Position numbers and translations under genes: made by a program
NCBI GenBank assembly: GCA_016284295.1
Contig: JAEEOP010000027.1
Coordinates: 1-64,000 of the forward strand
Reading direction: 5' to 3'
Origin: Methanomassiliicoccaceae archaeon
Lineage (GTDB): Archaea; Thermoplasmatota; Thermoplasmata; Methanomassiliicoccales; Methanomethylophilaceae
DNA: 64,000 nucleotides
The notes under the pieces: generated by a model
The model's database searches: none
Seen by the model: the letters and a program-made list of their open reading frames with translations, nothing else
Told to the model about the DNA's origin: nothing
Part shown: positions 30,841 to 39,614 of the stretch, piece after piece
Layout of the letters: every line of letters starts with the position of its first letter
Numbering within the stretch: position 1 is the first letter of the stretch

Positions 30841-30999
30841 AGGAACGGCATCGCAAAACCATTTTTAATAGTGACGAGAGGTCGGAAGGCCTTCCCGAAG
30901 AACAATTCGCCCGGCAGAGAGTTAGATATCATGAATTAATTGTACGCCCCTATTATATAGTGAATCATTATCGCCTCGCTATCAGAAGGGTTTAACTCT

Positions 31000-32604
31000 A
31001 TGGCAATCGAACAAATCACCTACAAGAACATCGATCCCAGGGTCCGTAAGATGATCATGCTCGGACTGATCCTGGCGATGCTTACGGCCTGTTTCGACGG
31101 TACCATCGTGGGTACCTGCGGACCGACCATCGTCGGTGACCTCCACGGATCCTCGCTGTATTCGTGGATGATCACGATCTATCTGCTCTGCGAGACCGTG
31201 ATGATCCCCATCGCAGGAAAGCTCTCCGACCTGTACGGAAGGAAGCCCCTCTTCCTCGTAGGTCTCGCTACATTCACCGCAGGATCCGTCCTCGCGGGAT
31301 TCTCCACCAACATGGAGATGTTCATCGTCTGCCGCGGTCTCCAGGGACTGGGCGGAGGTATCCTGATCCCCGTCGCGACGGCCGCCGTCGCCGACCTGTA
31401 CGCACCTCACGAGAGGGGAAGGATGCAGGGTATCCTCGGAGCCATCTTCGGTATCGGAAGCGGTATCGGCCCCCTCATCGGAGGATACATCACCGAGAAC
31501 ATCTCATGGCACTGGTGCTTCTACATCAACCTGCCTTTGGCGATCGCCGCGTTCCTCCTCACCCTGAAGAAGTTCCCGACGCCCGAGCAGCACGAGAAGC
31601 CCACCATCGACTACATCGGTATCGCACTGCTCTCCGCGTTCCTCATCGACATCCTCCTGCTCTTCCAGTGGGGAGGCAACGACTTCGAATGGGTCAGCGC
31701 GGAGTCCCTCGGAATGACCGCCCTGGCGCTCGTCCTGCTCGCAGTGTTCGTGCTCGTCGAGAAGCGTGCGAAGGAGCCTATCCTCTCGCCTCACCTCATC
31801 CACAACAGGACAGTCGTCCTCGCTGCCGTGTTCATGTTCATCTTCGGTATCGGAATGATGGGAGCGATGACCTACTCGTCAATGTTCGCCGTCACCATCC
31901 TGATGGACGGAAACACCCTGACCGCAGCGGAGTATTCGCTGGCCATGGTCGCGGGTATGATGATCACGGCGACCGCCAGCGGACACTTCCTCAACAGGAC
32001 CGGTTACAGGCCTTGGCTCATCGCCGGACCCATCATCACCGCCGCATCCATGTACATGATGTCCAAGCTGACCGTGGACTCCACGCTGACCTACTATGCG
32101 CTCTGTCTCTTCCTGCTCGGATTCGGACTGGGATGCATGATGGCCGTCGTGATGACCGGTGTGCAGAACAGCTCGACGGTGCGTGAGATGGGAATGACCA
32201 CATCCGCCGTCAACCTGATCCGTTCCGTCGGTGCGACCATCGGTACCGCCATCTTCGCGGTGCTGATCGGAAGCAAGATCACCGACGAACTGCACAACAA
32301 CGTTTCCCAGATCGTCTTCGACAACGTCAGCCACAGCGCCGGTGTCCTCGACGACCTAGCCGAAGCGTTCCAGAACATCGCCGCAGGCATCGCAGGACCC
32401 ATAGACTTCGCGATCGCGGCGGATGCCCAGAACATCCTCCTGTCCTTCGCCAACAGCGTGGACTTCTCGTTCCTGTGCGGAATGTTCATCATCCTGCTGC
32501 AGATCGTGATCGGAATCTTCTTCACGGTGAAGCCCCCGGAGGGAGACAACGAGATCTACTCGAGCTCCACCGAGGCCCCTGCCGAGGAGAAGACCGAGGA
32601 ATGA
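31000..32604 (+). CDS. MFS drug efflux transporter (DHA2 type, 14 TM)
   Basis: GKLSDLYGRKPLFL, LGAIFGIGSGIGPLIGGYI. Confidence 0.9.
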   Translation: MAIEQITYKNIDPRVRKMIMLGLILAMLTACFDGTIVGTCGPTIVGDLHGSSLYSWMITIYLLCETVMIPIAGKLSDLYGRKPLFLVGLATFTAGSVLAGFSTNMEMFIVCRGLQGLGGGILIPVATAAVADLYAPHERGRMQGILGAIFGIGSGIGPLIGGYITENISWHWCFYINLPLAIAAFLLTLKKFPTPEQHEKPTIDYIGIALLSAFLIDILLLFQWGGNDFEWVSAESLGMTALALVLLAVFVLVEKRAKEPILSPHLIHNRTVVLAAVFMFIFGIGMMGAMTYSSMFAVTILMDGNTLTAAEYSLAMVAGMMITATASGHFLNRTGYRPWLIAGPIITAASMYMMSKLTVDSTLTYYALCLFLLGFGLGCMMAVVMTGVQNSSTVREMGMTTSAVNLIRSVGATIGTAIFAVLIGSKITDELHNNVSQIVFDNVSHSAGVLDDLAEAFQNIAAGIAGPIDFAIAADAQNILLSFANSVDFSFLCGMFIILLQIVIGIFFTVKPPEGDNEIYSSSTEAPAEEKTEE

Positions 32605-32610
32605 ACGGCC

Positions 32611-32628
32611 TGAGGGGGACATCCCCCT
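32611..32628 (+). terminator. Hairpin after the MFS gene
   Basis: GAGGGGG-AC(AT)-CCCCCTC-like inverted repeat just after the stop. Confidence 0.45.
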
Positions 32629-32718
32629 CGCCGAAACCATTTTGAAAGGGCGGTTCGGACCTCTGTTGACGGACCGCGGGACCTGGGAACGACTTGAGTA
32701 TACGGGGAGAGAGGGATC

Positions 32719-33741
32719 ATGAATTCAACCACGACGAAGGCTGTGATCCTACTGGCCATCGGGTGCAGTTTCTTCGGCTTTTTGGGGATCTTCACCCGTC
32801 ATTTCAACGCTCTCGGATTCGACCCCATTATGATATCGTTGCTGCGCACGGCCGTCATGACCGCCGTGATCCTGCCCTTTCTCCTGATATTCAATAAGGG
32901 TGCCCTCAGGATAGGTCTGAAGGGCATGCTGCTCATCCTGATGTTCAGCGTGTTCAAGCTGATCTCGGACATACTGTTCTTCTTCGCATTGGGGAACACC
33001 CCTCTGTCCCTGGCGACGATGCTACAGATGACCTCCCCGTACTATGTGCTGATCCTGTCGTTCTTCCTGTTCAAGGAGGCGATCACACCGCGGAAGATCG
33101 CCGCCATGATCATCGCTTTCATCGGATGCACCCTGCTGACCGGCGGAGTCTTCTCGGACGGCAGCGCGACTGCAGAAGGCATCATCATGGCCCTGATCTC
33201 GGGTCTGACCCTTGGCATCTACATGCTGGGCGGGACGGTCAGCTACAGCAAGGGCTACGACCCGGCCGCGTATCTGCTCTACAGCGCCCTGTTCGGGACC
33301 CTGATGGTCCTGCCGTTCATCGACTACGGTCTGATCGCAGATACAGTCACCGACCTGGGCGAGTGGCCTTACATCCTGGGCCTCGGAATAGTCGCGTCGT
33401 TCATCCCCTTATATCTCGAAGCCTGGGCCGTCAAGTACCTGCTCCCGACGACCATCTCGGTCGTGGCGCTGATGGAGATCGTCTCCGCGACAGTGATCGG
33501 GGCGCTGGTCTTCGGTGAGATCCTGTCCGTACAGAATGCGCTGGGGATCGGGCTGGTGCTGTCGTCGATACTCTTCATCAATGCCGGAATATTCCATGGC
33601 TTCAGGAAATACGCCGAGAAGCATCCCGAGGCGCTGAGCGTCCTGGACTACATGTACAACATACCGGACATCCTCAAGAAGAAGCCGCACCACCGATCGT
33701 CGAATGCCCGATACCGGTCGGAGTCAACATCCGTTATATAA
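32719..33741 (+). CDS. EamA/DMT-family permease
   Basis: Ten predicted TM segments, EamA repeats. Confidence 0.85.
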   Translation: MNSTTTKAVILLAIGCSFFGFLGIFTRHFNALGFDPIMISLLRTAVMTAVILPFLLIFNKGALRIGLKGMLLILMFSVFKLISDILFFFALGNTPLSLATMLQMTSPYYVLILSFFLFKEAITPRKIAAMIIAFIGCTLLTGGVFSDGSATAEGIIMALISGLTLGIYMLGGTVSYSKGYDPAAYLLYSALFGTLMVLPFIDYGLIADTVTDLGEWPYILGLGIVASFIPLYLEAWAVKYLLPTTISVVALMEIVSATVIGALVFGEILSVQNALGIGLVLSSILFINAGIFHGFRKYAEKHPEALSVLDYMYNIPDILKKKPHHRSSNARYRSESTSVI

Positions 33742-33762
33742 GAAGCATGCAGATTCGACTGC

Positions 33763-34179
33763 ATGGCTATCAACGTCGTGGGAAGATGGAAAATAAAGGA
33801 GGTCCTGTTCATGGATCCGGACCTCAACCAGACCTGGAGGTCCGTCGAGGACCTACTGGCCGACGAGAGCGTCGATGACAAGGACCTGTACATGAGCAAG
33901 GTCATGTTCACGGAAGGAGGCGAGATCCTGATGATGCTGGAGAAGCCGGACGACATGTCTCAAGAGGAGGTCGACGAGCTGATAGCATCCGGCGAGATGG
34001 AAGCCTACGAGGACTACATCGTGTACGAGAGATTCCCCTGGAAGGTCGAGGACGATAAGATCATGTTCGATTCCGGGACCAAGGGAGAGATCCTCGGCAT
34101 GGAGGTCTCGCCTTGGGTCGAGATCAAAGGCACTGATGATGAAGTATTCTTCATGACCTACAAGCTCGTAAGGGACTGA
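33763..34179 (+). CDS. Hypothetical protein, 138 aa
   Basis: ORF with acidic composition and conserved-looking lipocalin-like repeats. Confidence 0.6.
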   Translation: MAINVVGRWKIKEVLFMDPDLNQTWRSVEDLLADESVDDKDLYMSKVMFTEGGEILMMLEKPDDMSQEEVDELIASGEMEAYEDYIVYERFPWKVEDDKIMFDSGTKGEILGMEVSPWVEIKGTDDEVFFMTYKLVRD

Positions 34180-34353
34180 AACCAACTGTTCCTTCATCGA
34201 ATCAGGCACATGCGGCGTCTCCGAGGAGACTGAGCGTCCCCCAAGGAGCCCGCCGTACTGCGCCACTATACTGAAATGCCGTGTCGGATGGCGCCGCGGG
34301 CCTGAGAACGATATCTTTATGTAAGGGAATCTAATAGCTGGCCTTACAACATG

Positions 34354-34427
34354 GCCGGGATAGGGTAGCTTGGTTATCCTAGGGGACTGTGGATCCCTTG
34401 ACTCGGGTTCAAATCTCGGTCCCGGCC
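34354..34427 (+). tRNA. tRNA-His (anticodon GTG)
   Basis: GCCGGGA/TCCCGGC acceptor; anticodon arm GGGGA-CTGTGGA-TCCCT, GTG at 34389-34391; encoded G-1 at 34353 opposite discriminator C34427; no intron. Confidence 0.95.
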
Positions 34428-34445
34428 CCTATTGTGTTCTGATTT

Positions 34446-35909
34446 GTGCGTGATATCATGTCCTGGGAAGGTAAGCTCAACAAGATCGATGACAACAGAT
34501 GGGAGATCCCAATGGATGAGTCCACAGGGATGAAAACCAACGCCATCATCTACGCCAGCGAGGACATGCTCTCGCAGATACGCTCCGACAACGCCCCTCT
34601 GCAGGCCGCCAACGTCGCATGCCTGCCCGGGATCGTCGGGAGCTCCATGGCCATGCCGGACATCCACTGGGGATACGGATTCCCCATAGGAGGGGTCGCG
34701 GCCGTGGAGGAGAACTCCGGTTCCATCTCGCCCGGAGGCATCGGCTTCGACATCAACTGCGGAGTCCGCCTGATCAAGACTGACCTCACCCTCGAGGACC
34801 TGGGCGACAAGAAGAACGCGCTGATAGACGAACTTTACAACAACGTCCCTTCCGGACTCGGATCCAAGGGCCTCACCCATGTCGGATACAAGGAGCTGGA
34901 CGAGATCCTCGCCGTCGGGTCCGAATGGGCTGTGGAGAACGGCTACGGATGGGAGAAGGACCTTGAGGTGACCGAGGAGTCCGGCCACATGCAGGACGCG
35001 GACATCACCACGGTCAGCGACAAGGCCAGAAAGAGAGGGCTCCCCCAGCTGGGATCCCTCGGATCGGGGAACCACTTCCTCGAGGTCGACCTTGTGGAGA
35101 ACATATTCGATGAATCCACAGCCAAGGTGTACGGCCTGAAGCAGGGCACACTCGCCATCACCGTCCACTGCGGTTCCAGGGGCTGCGGCCACCAGATCGC
35201 CACGGATTACCTGCAGGAGATGGAGCGCTACGTGAAGAAGAACTCGGTGAACCTTCCAGACAGGCAGCTGGCCTGCGCGCCCCTCGACTCCAAGCTGGGA
35301 GACGATTACTACAAGGCCATGTGCTGCGGCGCCAACTACGCCTGGGCCAACAGGCAGATGATCACCCACTGGACCAGGGAATCCTTCGAGAAGATCCTGG
35401 GCCAGTCCGCAGAGGACATGGGCATGGATGTCGTCTACGATGTGGCGCACAACATCGCCAAGAAGGAGAGGCACGACATCGACAGGCACCATGAGGACGT
35501 CCTGGTCCACAGGAAGGGTGCGACCCGCGCATTCGCTCCCGGACGCTCCGAGATCACTCTGAGGTACAGGGATGTCGGGCAGCCGGTCATCATCCCCGGC
35601 AACATGAAGGTCGGCACGTACGTCCTCGCTGGTAGGAGGGGCTCCATGGAGCAGACATTCGGATCCACCTGCCACGGTGCAGGAAGGCAGATGTCCAGGT
35701 CGGCGGCGATAAAGAAGATGACCATGGACGGCGTCATGAAGGAGATGGAGTCCAACGACATCTACCTCAGGAACGCATCCACCGAGGGTGTGCTCGAAGA
35801 GGCTCCCGGTGCTTACAAGGATGTGGACCAGGTCATCGAGGTCGTCTGCAACGCAGGGCTCACCGCGAAGGTCGCCAAGCTCACGCCGATAGGCGTCATA
35901 AAAGGATGA
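34446..35909 (+). CDS. rtcB: RNA-splicing ligase RtcB
   Basis: GGVAAV, FDINCGVRL, GSLGSGNHFLEV, HCGSRGCGHQ; the tail lacks an apparent intein. Confidence 0.96.
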   Translation: MRDIMSWEGKLNKIDDNRWEIPMDESTGMKTNAIIYASEDMLSQIRSDNAPLQAANVACLPGIVGSSMAMPDIHWGYGFPIGGVAAVEENSGSISPGGIGFDINCGVRLIKTDLTLEDLGDKKNALIDELYNNVPSGLGSKGLTHVGYKELDEILAVGSEWAVENGYGWEKDLEVTEESGHMQDADITTVSDKARKRGLPQLGSLGSGNHFLEVDLVENIFDESTAKVYGLKQGTLAITVHCGSRGCGHQIATDYLQEMERYVKKNSVNLPDRQLACAPLDSKLGDDYYKAMCCGANYAWANRQMITHWTRESFEKILGQSAEDMGMDVVYDVAHNIAKKERHDIDRHHEDVLVHRKGATRAFAPGRSEITLRYRDVGQPVIIPGNMKVGTYVLAGRRGSMEQTFGSTCHGAGRQMSRSAAIKKMTMDGVMKEMESNDIYLRNASTEGVLEEAPGAYKDVDQVIEVVCNAGLTAKVAKLTPIGVIKG

Positions 35910-37214
35910 TCAGAGCCCCAGGACCTTCCTGGCGGCCTTCTCCACCTGGTCCCTGAACGGGGCCGGAGCGGATACGAGTATCGCCCAGGAGTAAGGGTTC
36001 CTGGACTGCAGCGCCCTTGCTATGGGCGAGAAGCGTGTGAGGGACCTTATCTTCCCCTCGTCGTCCATTATGGAAACGTCCGTCTTCCCGATGTTCATCG
36101 TGGAGAGCAGGTTCGACCTGGACGTGGTCTCCACCCCAATGTGGAACGCATCCACGCCCGACTGATCCGATATCTCCTGCTCCAGGCGGGCTGATCCCTC
36201 CTCGGATGCGAACTCGATCAGCCTGGATGCCACATCTTCTGTCATGTCCGCGCTGTAGACCGCGAACGCCTTCTTGTTGATGTCACGGTTCATGATCCTG
36301 CGGATGCAGTTGGATGCCTTCCCTCCGGATGAGATCACACTCTGCAGAAGGTCCGAATCCGTCCAGAGATACAGCTGCGAGAGGTCCGCATCGGAATCCT
36401 CAACGGCCTTCACCAGCATCTTCTGGGCTATCCTGGTGGTCTCGTGGAAGTACACCGAAGTGTACATAAGCGAGCGGGAGACCATCAGCCCTTCGGCGGC
36501 CGTGGTGCCTCCACGTTTGATGACAATGCGGTCGTTGTGGACCTTCATCGTGTTGATCAGCCTGTCGCAGTCGATGGTTCCGTGTGAGATCCCGGTGTAG
36601 TGGGCGTCCCTCATGAGATAGTCCATCTGGTCCGCATCGACCGGGCCATGGATGATCTGATGCGCATAGTCCTTGGACGGGAAGTAATCATTTTTGCCCA
36701 TGAAGGAATCGAGGTTGTCCGAAGCGGAGTCCGGATAGGCGATGAGGTTGCAGACCTCCTCCGGATCTATCCCCTCCCTGGAGACGATCTCTCCTATCGG
36801 CGGGAGGCCGTCGAAGAGGTCGTCGTCGATGGCCTTATGGTTAGGCACCTTCCCGGTTATCAGCGAGCGGGCCAGGTCCATGTGGTCCAGCCCCGTCGCC
36901 CTCTCCATGACCGATTCCAGGGAATGCGAGAACGGAGGATGGCAGACGTCGTGCAGGAGTCCGGCCATCCTGACGGTGTCGGAATCCTCCCTGTCCAATC
37001 CGATGGCTGATGCCATGCGGCCTGAGAGATGATAGGTTCCGAGGCAGTGCTCGAAACGCGTGTGATTGGCGCCGGGGAAGACCAGGTTGCCGAGGCCCAG
37101 CTGCCTGATGGACCTGAGCCTCTGCATCTCCGGGCGGTCCATGACATCCAGATAGATGCCGTCCACGATTATGTTCCCGTGGACCGGGTCCTGGATGGCC
37201 TTGGCGCGCTCCAT
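35910..37214 (-). CDS. HD-domain phosphohydrolase
   Basis: RFEHCLGTYHLS, LLHDVCHPPFSHSLE, DQMDYLMRD. Confidence 0.9.
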   Translation of the reverse strand: MERAKAIQDPVHGNIIVDGIYLDVMDRPEMQRLRSIRQLGLGNLVFPGANHTRFEHCLGTYHLSGRMASAIGLDREDSDTVRMAGLLHDVCHPPFSHSLESVMERATGLDHMDLARSLITGKVPNHKAIDDDLFDGLPPIGEIVSREGIDPEEVCNLIAYPDSASDNLDSFMGKNDYFPSKDYAHQIIHGPVDADQMDYLMRDAHYTGISHGTIDCDRLINTMKVHNDRIVIKRGGTTAAEGLMVSRSLMYTSVYFHETTRIAQKMLVKAVEDSDADLSQLYLWTDSDLLQSVISSGGKASNCIRRIMNRDINKKAFAVYSADMTEDVASRLIEFASEEGSARLEQEISDQSGVDAFHIGVETTSRSNLLSTMNIGKTDVSIMDDEGKIRSLTRFSPIARALQSRNPYSWAILVSAPAPFRDQVEKAARKVLGL

Positions 37215-37215
37215 C

Positions 37216-37707
37216 TCATTCCCCGGACTTCCAGAGTTTGTCGCCGACGAAGTGGATGGTCTTGATCGCCTTCCCTCCGGCCTTGCTCTTCAGATCCGTT
37301 CCGGAGCGGAGGGCCTTGCCGATGGCCAGAGGCACACCGTTCTTCACGTCCTTGATCCAGACCAGGTCCCCTTCCTGCACCGAGTCGTCGGCGTCGAGGA
37401 TGCCGGGCCCCATTACGTCGGCACCGTTGGTGACGAAGGGCACCGCGCCCATGTCGACCGTGACCGACCTCGCCTCGGGCCTGTACTTCAGGAGCCCCCT
37501 GATCGTGAGGAAGGGCTTCTCCTCGTAGACGATCCCAAGGATATCCTGACCGACGAAGATGACATTGAAATCCGAGCTCTCGGCCATGTCCACGGCATCG
37601 CGCTCGTCGAAGACCGGGACCCCGAAGATCTCCTGGAGGTTCTTGGAAAGGGCCTTGATCTCCTTCTCTCTCATCCGCTTCCTCTTGCGAATCATGATAT
37701 CCGTCAT
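37216..37707 (-). CDS. PUA-domain RNA-binding protein
   Basis: C-terminal PUA signature VTVDMGAVPFVTNGADVMGPGILDADDSVQEGDLVWIKD. Confidence 0.85.
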   Translation of the reverse strand: MTDIMIRKRKRMREKEIKALSKNLQEIFGVPVFDERDAVDMAESSDFNVIFVGQDILGIVYEEKPFLTIRGLLKYRPEARSVTVDMGAVPFVTNGADVMGPGILDADDSVQEGDLVWIKDVKNGVPLAIGKALRSGTDLKSKAGGKAIKTIHFVGDKLWKSGE

Positions 37708-37880
37708 GATTCATCGTTATGAGGGGGATGCGTATAACACTTTGCGGTGATTTGTCTGACTGGACATAAGCGCGTCGGACGGGTGCCGGTGCGTTGAACG
37801 TGCCTGCACCTACGGTACATTCGATGTCTTGGGGCTTCATCACCCGTAAGATGGTCAGGACGCGATAGACCCTTCAGCGG

Positions 37881-38039
37881 TCAGTCCTCGTTTACCCTCC
37901 CCTTGACGATGATGTGCACTTCAAGGTCATCACCCTTGTGGGCATCGATGAGTGCGACCTCGTTCTTGGTGATCGGGATGCAGAAGCTGTTGCCGAGCGA
38001 TGCTATGGTCGAGTTGATGATTATCTCGTCTCTTCTCAT
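37881..38039 (-). CDS. AbrB/SpoVT-like small DNA-binding protein, 52 aa (below the ORF-track cutoff)
   Basis: Minus strand MRRDEIIINSTIASLGNSFCIPITKNEVALIDAHKGDDLEVHIIVKGRVNED*. Confidence 0.7.
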   Translation of the reverse strand: MRRDEIIINSTIASLGNSFCIPITKNEVALIDAHKGDDLEVHIIVKGRVNED

Positions 38040-38181
38040 GTCAGGTATAACTGAATTCTAATATTTAAAAAGTATAACCATGTACTAACATATGTTGTGT
38101 ATATATAAGTTTTAACCAGAATTTCGAGATTTCTTGTTGTAACATTGTAGTTAGTCATCATATATGTGAAAACTGTGGGCC

Positions 38182-38404
38182 GGACCGTCAGGAAGAAGCC
38201 AACCATGGTGGCTTCGGTCCTGTGGTCGACGACTTTCTGTCACCTCATTGGAGGGCATGAAAATGTCTAAAAAAGATGAGGGTCAGGACGAACGTTACCA
38301 CAACAAGATCCTGACCCTTGAGGCCCTTCGGTTGGTGTTAGAAGTAATCAGATTACTCTGGTTATTCTAACGCCAACCCCAAACCCTTTACTCCGACGGG
38401 AGTA
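38182..38404 (+). ncRNA. Candidate structured RNA: four consecutive stem-loops overlapping a 35-aa ORF
   Basis: GGACC..GAAGCCA/TGGCTTC..GGTCC (38182-38220); GGGTCAGGA/TCCTGACCC (38280-38317); GGTTGGTGTTAGAA/TTCTAACGCCAACC (38330-38378); TACTCC/GGAGTA (38389-38404); TATA-like 'gtatatataag' about 80 nt upstream. Confidence 0.45.
38263..38370 (+). CDS. Small ORF, 35 aa, amphipathic/hydrophobic C-terminal helix
   Basis: MSKKDEGQDERYHNKILTLEALRLVLEVIRLLWLF*; GGAGG at 38250-38254, about 8 nt before the ATG. Confidence 0.5.
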   Translation: MSKKDEGQDERYHNKILTLEALRLVLEVIRLLWLF

Positions 38405-38773
38405 GAGGGGGTCTCGAGGTATTTCTCCTCAGTCCATCACATGACCATTAGAGGATATAAAACTAGTATGTAGTCTGTTAATGACTGCCGCGTCAGAAGT
38501 GCTTGCAGAAGAAGAATCAAGGATGGAATGCACGGATCATGGCCCTCCGCCAATGAGAACACCGGACCTGCCGGGACCGTAATGCCAAGGAGTGATATGA
38601 GCCTAGCAAGGGGCACGGCCGTCCGACAGGTCGGCGATGGAAGATGGAGGGCGAGGTTTATTATGCGGAGGTCGCAGGACACGGTTCCGCTGGGTTTATA
38701 ATTCGCTCCGACCATCGATAACATCGGCGGAGGGATGTGGCTCCTTAGCGACTAAACTTCGTCAATACTCTGG

Positions 38774-39007
38774 TCAATCCCATTCAATTCCCAGGATTTC
38801 TATTATTTCATCGGATGAAGCCCTTCTGATAGTATTGTCTTTGACCAGAAGAAAAGGAGGCCATCCCAGTTCAATTCCTTCTTCAGATGGTATTGGCGAC
38901 CATACATCATAATCTTTGAACTTACTGTGGAACCTGACATCGTTGAAATCTGACGGATAGTTCTTCCTCATATACTCAAGCACATCATCCTTTTCCACCG
39001 GAACCAC
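38774..39007 (-). CDS. Hypothetical protein, 77 aa; possible immunity-type partner
   Basis: MVPVEKDDVLEYMRKNYPSDFNDVRFHSKFKDYDVWSPIPSEEGIELGWPPFLLVKDNTIRRASSDEIIEILGIEWD*; overlaps the end of the toxin-like remnant. Confidence 0.5.
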   Translation of the reverse strand: MVPVEKDDVLEYMRKNYPSDFNDVRFHSKFKDYDVWSPIPSEEGIELGWPPFLLVKDNTIRRASSDEIIEILGIEWD

Positions 39008-39370
39008 CAGCCTTCTTCAGCACTACATTCATCACCTTCGTGTTCGGACAGAGGTTGTCGATCCTGAGTATTCTCGGGGAGTTCTTAGCGCTGTAGTTTA
39101 TATGGTCAAGGATCTTTTTGATTTTGTCCTGCTTCTAGTGCTCTTTCCCGTTTGTGGATCTGTCAAGCATACTCCGTTTTTCCCACTTTCCAGGATAATG
39201 ACATGGTTGGCGTCTTCAACTTTCACCTTCAAGACCTAGTGTATAGCAGATCCTAGAAGGAACGTTTTCATCGGTCCTTGTGCTGAACGCATCTGCTTCT
39301 ATCACCTTAAACGTCTCGTGTTGGAGTACTTGTCGGCCTTCTTGTCTATCTTTATCCGAACTCCTGAAGT
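38999..39370 (-). pseudogene. Frameshifted remnant resembling a papain-fold (Tox-PL-like) toxin C-terminus
   Basis: Frames joined: RIKIDKKADKYSNT/ETFKVIEADAFSTRTDENVPSRICYTLGLE/KVKVEDANHVIILESGKNGVCLTDPQTGKST/KQDKIKKILDHINYSAKNSPRILRIDNLCPNTKVMNVVLKKAGGSGGKG*. Confidence 0.5.
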
Positions 39371-39614
39371 AGTTCATACAATCGCCTAGTCACCCCCCCT
39401 ATAGGGGCCCAAATAACACACAAACTGATGAGGAAGTAACCTTTGATTCTCAAGATGATCTGTACATCGTTCTGACGACTTGGGATCTGCCCCAAAACCT
39501 CTATTCAAAAGCATCCAGGATTGTAAGTCATCATCCTCTCCGACATCTAAATTGTCCGTGAATATGAACTTGATACCGAAATGCAACGACACGGACACTG
39601 TTTCATCCGGTCCG

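Noticed and set aside
34354-34427. tRNA-His as an integration site
   Set aside because: No integrase gene or direct repeat of the tRNA 3' end was found downstream; rtcB follows directly.
38280-38378. CRISPR-like repeat
   Set aside because: Inverted repeats only; no direct repeat/spacer periodicity and no cas genes. I saw no CRISPR array anywhere in the window.
38481-38760. Possible SRP RNA or other known ncRNA
   Set aside because: GC-rich and partly hairpin-forming, but I could not identify the conserved SRP loop motifs.
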